The notes under the pieces are model-generated. The model worked only from the letters and a program-made list of their open reading frames with translations, was not told the origin of the DNA and did not search any database. Below are positions 60,033 to 64,000 of a stretch of 64,000 nucleotides of DNA, piece by piece (position 1 is the first letter of the stretch; each line of letters begins with the position of its first letter). Source of the DNA: JAFEBO01 sp044221315 (GTDB taxonomy: Bacteria > Planctomycetota > Phycisphaerae > Phycisphaerales > UBA1924); the NCBI GenBank assembly GCA_044221315.1, contig JBGAPK010000002.1, positions 1 through 64,000 on the forward strand, given 5' to 3'. The position numbers and the translations under genes were made by a program.

Positions 60033-62021
60033 CTACTGAAGATTTACGAGCACAAGTACAAGGCCCCTACCTTCCTTGAGTCCGGTCATGGCCTTGCCAA
60101 AGACCGCGCCGAACGCTCTGGCGTGGTCCCTGGCCTTCATCGCGTGACCGGGCGTTGAGGAGGACGTGAGCAGGTCGCCGGGCTCGATCGGGTCTGATGA
60201 GGCGTCGCACCAGACGTACACACGTCCGGACATTGCAAGTGGGTGCTCGCCCTGAATGAGCGGATCAGCGTTTTCCTTCCCCAAGACAACGCCGACGGAC
60301 AAACCGCCGGCACCACTGATCGCGCCCGCCACCTTTTTGTCGTAGGGCGTCGTGCAGACCACGAGCTTGCCGGGGTTCGCCGGGTCGATGCTCGCGACCA
60401 TGCCGGGAATTGGCTCGGGGACCGCGTCGGACTTGGAAACGTTGAACGGCTCGGCAACATCCGCGCCGGTAATCGTTAGAACCCCCGTGCTTGTCGTTCC
60501 CCTTACGTCCAAGTTGGCCTGCGGGCTCGAGGTACCGATTCCGACGTTGCCGGATGAAGCCACGAAAACGCTATTCCCGAGATTCGTCGTTCCCCTCACG
60601 TCCAAGTTGGCCTGTGGTCCAAGGGTGCCGATTCCGACGTTTCCGTCGGGAGCCACGTAAACGCTATTCCCCAGATATTGAGAATGCGTCGCATAGATCG
60701 CGTAGGGCACGCTGGTGACGGCGATGCGCGGCGCGAGTTCTGTTTCTCCGTTCACCCTGATACCCATCCACCGGCTTGTACCGGCCAAAAAAGTCGTTTG
60801 GTCGACCTGGACCGAAGTGGACACAATGCCGTTGACCACCGGAACATCGCTGAGGGGGATTGGAAGGCCCACTGGATTGCCGCCGGTCGGCGCGTCGTAG
60901 AACGTGACAGAGAGGTTTGCTGTCGGTCCGGCCACGCCGTCAAGTTTCGCCTGGAGAGAAATCGTGTTCGTGCTTGTCGGCGTAGGGCACGGATCGTCGA
61001 GGGAGAGGTCATCCATGAGACTACCGCCCGGCTGGTTTTGAAATTGGCAGAAGGTCCACCACGCCGTGTAGTTTCCTCCGACCGGCGTGAGACCCAGCGG
61101 CACATTCGTGAGAGCGGCGGTCGTTGTGAAGGCGGCTTGGCCGAGCGTAACGTCCCGATACCGCAGAGTGCCGACGACTCCGCCGACGGCTCCGAAATCG
61201 ATTTGGAGCTGGAACTCGTACCAATGGTTGATCGGCAGGGCATTTCCGAGACGTGTGATGCCCGGCCCCCGCAGGAACGGTTTTGCCATGTTCTGTGTGA
61301 GGGCTTCGAAGTCGAGACCGAACACGACCTGGGGATCGTTTGCCGGGCTTGTTGGGTCGAAAACGACACCCGCAATGCACAGGTTGTTCCCTGCGGCCAC
61401 CTCGAACTTCGCTTTCATGCTCCAGACCACGCTGTGGTGGCTCGTGGTATAGACGAATGGGTGGGGCAGCATCCGACCCGCAGCGCTTGAAATGCCGTCT
61501 TGGCTCGCGCCTATTGCATTGGAACCATCCGGACCGACACCCGGAAAGACCTGTGCGCGGCCCCACTCAGGTGTCACCGCCACCCATCCGCCTTGTCCGA
61601 CTATGTCCCCGCCGGCGAGTGAGTTGAACGAGGAAGTGAACGGCGACGGGCATTGCCCCATCGCCGGCGATACGAGGAGAGTCAACACCCCGGCCGCGAC
61701 CGCGCTGACCGCGGCGCGCGCCTTCGTCTCGCCAAGGTACGCGACGACCAATGACGGGATTCCCCCGACCTCTCCCTGCAATGCCCTGATGCGCAACCGA
61801 AGTGCACCGAGGCACGAACGGATCGCTCTGATCCGTGACGGCAACGTTCCGATCCCGCACACAACCGGAACCTCGGCACGCTCAATAACACGGTGGCGTG
61901 ATGCCGCGGCGATGGAAAGCCAAGCGGCTGCGGCAACATTCGCGATGCGTTTCATGCTTTGGACCCGCGCCAGCGCCGCAAGAAAGAGGACACCCTTGAA
62001 AATGCGAGCGCGGAGCATCAT
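60033..62021 (-). CDS. Secreted paralogue 3: beta-sandwich plus tail-fibre-like repeats plus NLQ-type C-terminal domain
   Basis: A 662-residue protein, third of three tandem paralogues. The ATG at 62021 has a strong GGAGG 5 nt upstream, yet the signal-like hydrophobic segment (VSAVAAGVLTLLVSPAMGQ) lies only at about residues 103-122, after a basic stretch; the N-terminus may have been extended by rearrangement. A LamG/jelly-roll-like domain follows (about 125-335), then the shared module (ISLQAKLDGVAGPTANLSV), two repeats of the pattern GNVGIGTxxPQANLDVRGTT, and the 146-residue C-terminal domain ending VLVLVNLQ. Function unknown. Confidence 0.72.
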   Translation of the reverse strand: MMLRARIFKGVLFLAALARVQSMKRIANVAAAAWLSIAAASRHRVIERAEVPVVCGIGTLPSRIRAIRSCLGALRLRIRALQGEVGGIPSLVVAYLGETKARAAVSAVAAGVLTLLVSPAMGQCPSPFTSSFNSLAGGDIVGQGGWVAVTPEWGRAQVFPGVGPDGSNAIGASQDGISSAAGRMLPHPFVYTTSHHSVVWSMKAKFEVAAGNNLCIAGVVFDPTSPANDPQVVFGLDFEALTQNMAKPFLRGPGITRLGNALPINHWYEFQLQIDFGAVGGVVGTLRYRDVTLGQAAFTTTAALTNVPLGLTPVGGNYTAWWTFCQFQNQPGGSLMDDLSLDDPCPTPTSTNTISLQAKLDGVAGPTANLSVTFYDAPTGGNPVGLPIPLSDVPVVNGIVSTSVQVDQTTFLAGTSRWMGIRVNGETELAPRIAVTSVPYAIYATHSQYLGNSVYVAPDGNVGIGTLGPQANLDVRGTTNLGNSVFVASSGNVGIGTSSPQANLDVRGTTSTGVLTITGADVAEPFNVSKSDAVPEPIPGMVASIDPANPGKLVVCTTPYDKKVAGAISGAGGLSVGVVLGKENADPLIQGEHPLAMSGRVYVWCDASSDPIEPGDLLTSSSTPGHAMKARDHARAFGAVFGKAMTGLKEGRGLVLVLVNLQ

Positions 62022-62033
62022 CAATACCTCCTC

Positions 62034-63179
62034 TTACTGCAAATTGACCAATACCAATACCAGTCCTTTGCCGTCCTCTAGACCGGTCATGGCCTTGCCG
62101 ATGACGGCACCAGGCGCCCGTGATTCGTCGGCCACCTTCATCGCGTGGCCGGGGGTTTGGGACGTGGTTAGTCTGTCGCCGGGAGTGATTGCGGCGAAGG
62201 AAGCATCGCACCAGACGTAGACGCGACCGGACATGGCGACGGGATGTTTTCCCGCGATCAGCGGATCGGTGTTGTCCTTGCCCATCACAACGCCGACGGA
62301 GAGACCGTTTGCGCCGCTGATCGCGCCCGCCACCTTCTTGTCGTAGGGCGTCGTGCAGACCTTGAGCGTGCCGGGGTTCGCCGGGTCGATGCTGACGACC
62401 ATGCCGGGGACCGGCGCGGGGGTAGAGTCGGACATGGCGACGTTGAATGGTTCGGCGACGTCGGCGCCGGTGATCTGAAGTACATGCACGGATGTGGTTC
62501 CGTCCGTGCTCACCGAGAACAGCGTCGAGCCACCGGCCATAGAAAGGTCGGTTGTTTTCCGAACTTCGAATGTATTGTTAATCGTGCCGCCGTACATGTA
62601 GATGACTGGGGAGGCAATTTCGTAGCCGCTAAAGAACCCGAACCCGACGCCACGATTCCACGCCGATCCGATCGCCTTGTAGAAATCCGCGCTCCTGCCA
62701 GTTCCGTGGAAGTTCGGAATGTGCTCGACGTGCACGTTCGGGCTGTCAGACAGCCTCACGTTGTACGCGGCCAGGTTTGGATCCGGGCTTCCGGCAATCG
62801 CTATGTGGTCCGAAGCCAGACTGGCCGCCGAGATTGCGAAGGGCACGCTTGTCACCAACGTTCGCGGCGAGAGGGCCGTGCCGTTCGCCGCGATCTCCAT
62901 GTATCGAGTGCTGTCGCTAAAGATCGTCGCATCGACGGGCGATACGGGCACGCTCACGATCCCATTCTGCACGGGCACGTTGCTCAGCGTGATCGTCGCT
63001 CCGACCTGTGTGCCACCGGTCAGAGCATCGAAGAACTTCACGGTCAGGTTCGCCGTGGGGCCGGTGATCCCATCGAGTTTTGCCTGAAGCGAGATGCTGT
63101 TTGTGCTCGTTGCCTGACCAAACGTGAAAGCAGAAGTCAATGCTGCGAGGGTCAATCCGACTGCCGTTCGTTGTTTCAT
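62034..63179 (-). CDS. Secreted paralogue 2: shared N-terminal module plus NLQ-type C-terminal domain
   Basis: A 381-residue secreted protein. ATG 63179 has GGAG upstream and opens a signal peptide ending FGQA. The shared module follows: ISLQAKLDGITGPTANLTVK, GGTQVGATITLSNVPV, LVTSVPFAISAAS. A middle region unique to this copy (about 110-235) includes GFFSGYEIASPVIYMYGGTI. The C-terminal 146 residues are the shared domain (ADVAEPF, TPYDKKVAGAISGA, MSGRVYVWCDAS, TPGHAMK, KAMTGLEDGKGLVLVLVNLQ). Function unknown; secretion and surface location are inferred. Confidence 0.78.
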   Translation of the reverse strand: MKQRTAVGLTLAALTSAFTFGQATSTNSISLQAKLDGITGPTANLTVKFFDALTGGTQVGATITLSNVPVQNGIVSVPVSPVDATIFSDSTRYMEIAANGTALSPRTLVTSVPFAISAASLASDHIAIAGSPDPNLAAYNVRLSDSPNVHVEHIPNFHGTGRSADFYKAIGSAWNRGVGFGFFSGYEIASPVIYMYGGTINNTFEVRKTTDLSMAGGSTLFSVSTDGTTSVHVLQITGADVAEPFNVAMSDSTPAPVPGMVVSIDPANPGTLKVCTTPYDKKVAGAISGANGLSVGVVMGKDNTDPLIAGKHPVAMSGRVYVWCDASFAAITPGDRLTTSQTPGHAMKVADESRAPGAVIGKAMTGLEDGKGLVLVLVNLQ

Positions 63180-63198
63180 GTCTTCCAACTCCAGTTGA

Positions 63199-64000
63199 CT
63201 ACTGCAGGTTGACCAAGACGAGCACCAGACCTTTGCCTTCCTTGAGCTCCGTCATCGCCTTTCCTATCACTGCCCCACCCGCGCGAGGCTCATCGCCAAC
63301 CCTCATCGCGTGCCCCGGAGTTGAACTCGTCGTGAGCCGGTCGCCCGGCTGGATCGCGCCGAACGTTGCATCGCAGTAGACGTAGACGCGGCCGGACATG
63401 GCGACGGGGTGTTCGCCCGTGATCAGCGGATCGGTGTTGTCCTTGCCCATGACAACGCCGACTGAGAGTCCACCCGCTCCGCTGATCGCGCCGGCAACTC
63501 GCTTGTCGTACGGCGTGGACGAAATGTGTAGTTTGCCAGGATTGGCCGCATCGATGCTCACGACCATGCCGGGAGTTGGATGGGACGCCGGTTCAGAATC
63601 GGCAACGACAAAGCGCTCAGCGACATCGGCACCGCGAATGGTGAGCACGCTTGCGGACGCCGCACCACCAACATAGAGATTGCCGTTGGTGGCGACATTT
63701 CCGGATTGATCGACGATGAACCGATCCTGGCCGGCGTAGTAGCATTTTAAAAGGTGAAAATCGCCGCCACCGTTCTTCTTAATTAGCTGAACCCCTGAAT
63801 CACCCAGCCCCACATCGCCGAATTCGAATCGTGCGACATAGTCGTGGTCGTTCCCCGAAGCAAAGTTGGTGTACGTGCGTAGCCATGGCTTCGCGCTGGT
63901 ATCCAATGCGCCACCGAACGCCGGGTCGGGACCAATCCCGAGGCCGCGGTTGACCTCGATCCGCCTTTCCCCGAAATCGAGCCGGAAGACGCCCTGTACA
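63199..64000 (-). CDS. Secreted paralogue 1 (partial, 5' end outside the window)
   Basis: The reading frame continues to the window end: before the first possible start the sequence reads VFRLDFGERRIEVN and NRGLGIGPDPAFGGALD, which match the end of the shared N-terminal module. The visible part has a unique middle (WLRTYTNFASGNDHDYVARF) and the shared C-terminal domain (IRGADVAERFVVADSE to VLVLVNLQ). It is the first of the tandem paralogues in transcription order, with 19 bp to the next gene. The true start and signal peptide lie beyond position 64000. Confidence 0.75.
   Translation of the reverse strand, partial: VQGVFRLDFGERRIEVNRGLGIGPDPAFGGALDTSAKPWLRTYTNFASGNDHDYVARFEFGDVGLGDSGVQLIKKNGGGDFHLLKCYYAGQDRFIVDQSGNVATNGNLYVGGAASASVLTIRGADVAERFVVADSEPASHPTPGMVVSIDAANPGKLHISSTPYDKRVAGAISGAGGLSVGVVMGKDNTDPLITGEHPVAMSGRVYVYCDATFGAIQPGDRLTTSSTPGHAMRVGDEPRAGGAVIGKAMTELKEGKGLVLVLVNLQ

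Larger units (their letters stand above)
60033..63639. repeat. Three tandem copies of a 441-bp C-terminal domain
   Basis: Segments 60033-60473, 62034-62474 and 63199-63639 encode the same domain from ITGADVAEPF (or IRGADVAERF) to VLVLVNLQ and the stop. Protein identity is high throughout and several stretches of 15-20 bp are identical in the DNA. They are direct repeats within one operon and could recombine. Confidence 0.85.

Overview
The window looks like chromosomal DNA of a member of the Planctomycetota, most likely of the Phycisphaerae type. It is GC-rich, uses many GTG/TTG starts, carries secreted proteins ending in a short EF-hand/dockerin-like tail with a near-terminal Cys, and contains gene families typical of that group. 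This assignment is an inference from style and gene content; no rRNA or tRNA gene was seen.

Region 1 (1-6.5 kb) is the end of a nitrous-oxide reductase maturation operon: a membrane protein, then nosD, nosF, nosY and nosL, each overlapping the next by 4 bp. It continues into a nitric-oxide stress set: an Rrf2 regulator, a RIC/YtfE di-iron repair protein, a frameshifted and truncated CopD-like gene, and a second Rrf2 regulator behind an inverted repeat. nosZ is not in the window. Region 2 (6.5-15.9 kb) is a hypoxia/stress island. It has a FixL-like PAS kinase that keeps the haem histidine and distal arginine, its NarL-type response regulator, and small stress genes (HMA-like, CBS pair, two DUF2934, attachment/eRF1-like, hydrolase, Hsp20, BON, UbiB, histone-like). 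A palindrome close to GGGAA-N2-TTCCC recurs in the two divergent promoter regions. Together regions 1 and 2 read as a low-oxygen, denitrification and survival block.

Region 3 (16-21.5 kb, minus strand) is a MacA/MacB/TolC-type export operon. Region 4 (21.7-24.4 kb) is a glycyl-tRNA synthetase operon. Region 5 (24.5-46.2 kb) is mixed housekeeping and secreted proteins: MEMO1 family, CusF-like lipoprotein, family-4-like uracil-DNA glycosylase without most Fe-S ligands, TlpA-type thioredoxin, sugar epimerase, PIN-PhoH, a degenerate metzincin, UvrC without its HhH tail, and SurE.

Region 6 (46.4-55.9 kb) is a flagellin-glycosylation locus. It contains HDOD, NeuC, NeuB, NeuA and a 1232-residue Maf-type glycosyltransferase fused to a nucleotidyltransferase-like part and a radical-SAM-like part without its cysteine motif, with divergent flgM next to it. 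Region 7 (56-64 kb) holds secreted proteins, including an operon of three tandem paralogues sharing a 146-residue C-terminal domain; the last runs off the window end.

Recurring themes are enzyme folds whose catalytic or metal-binding residues have been replaced, genes with a -10-like hexamer 5-8 nt before the start codon and no Shine-Dalgarno (possible leaderless mRNAs), and recent small-scale rearrangement: a 90-bp tandem duplication, two frameshifts and the tandem paralogues.
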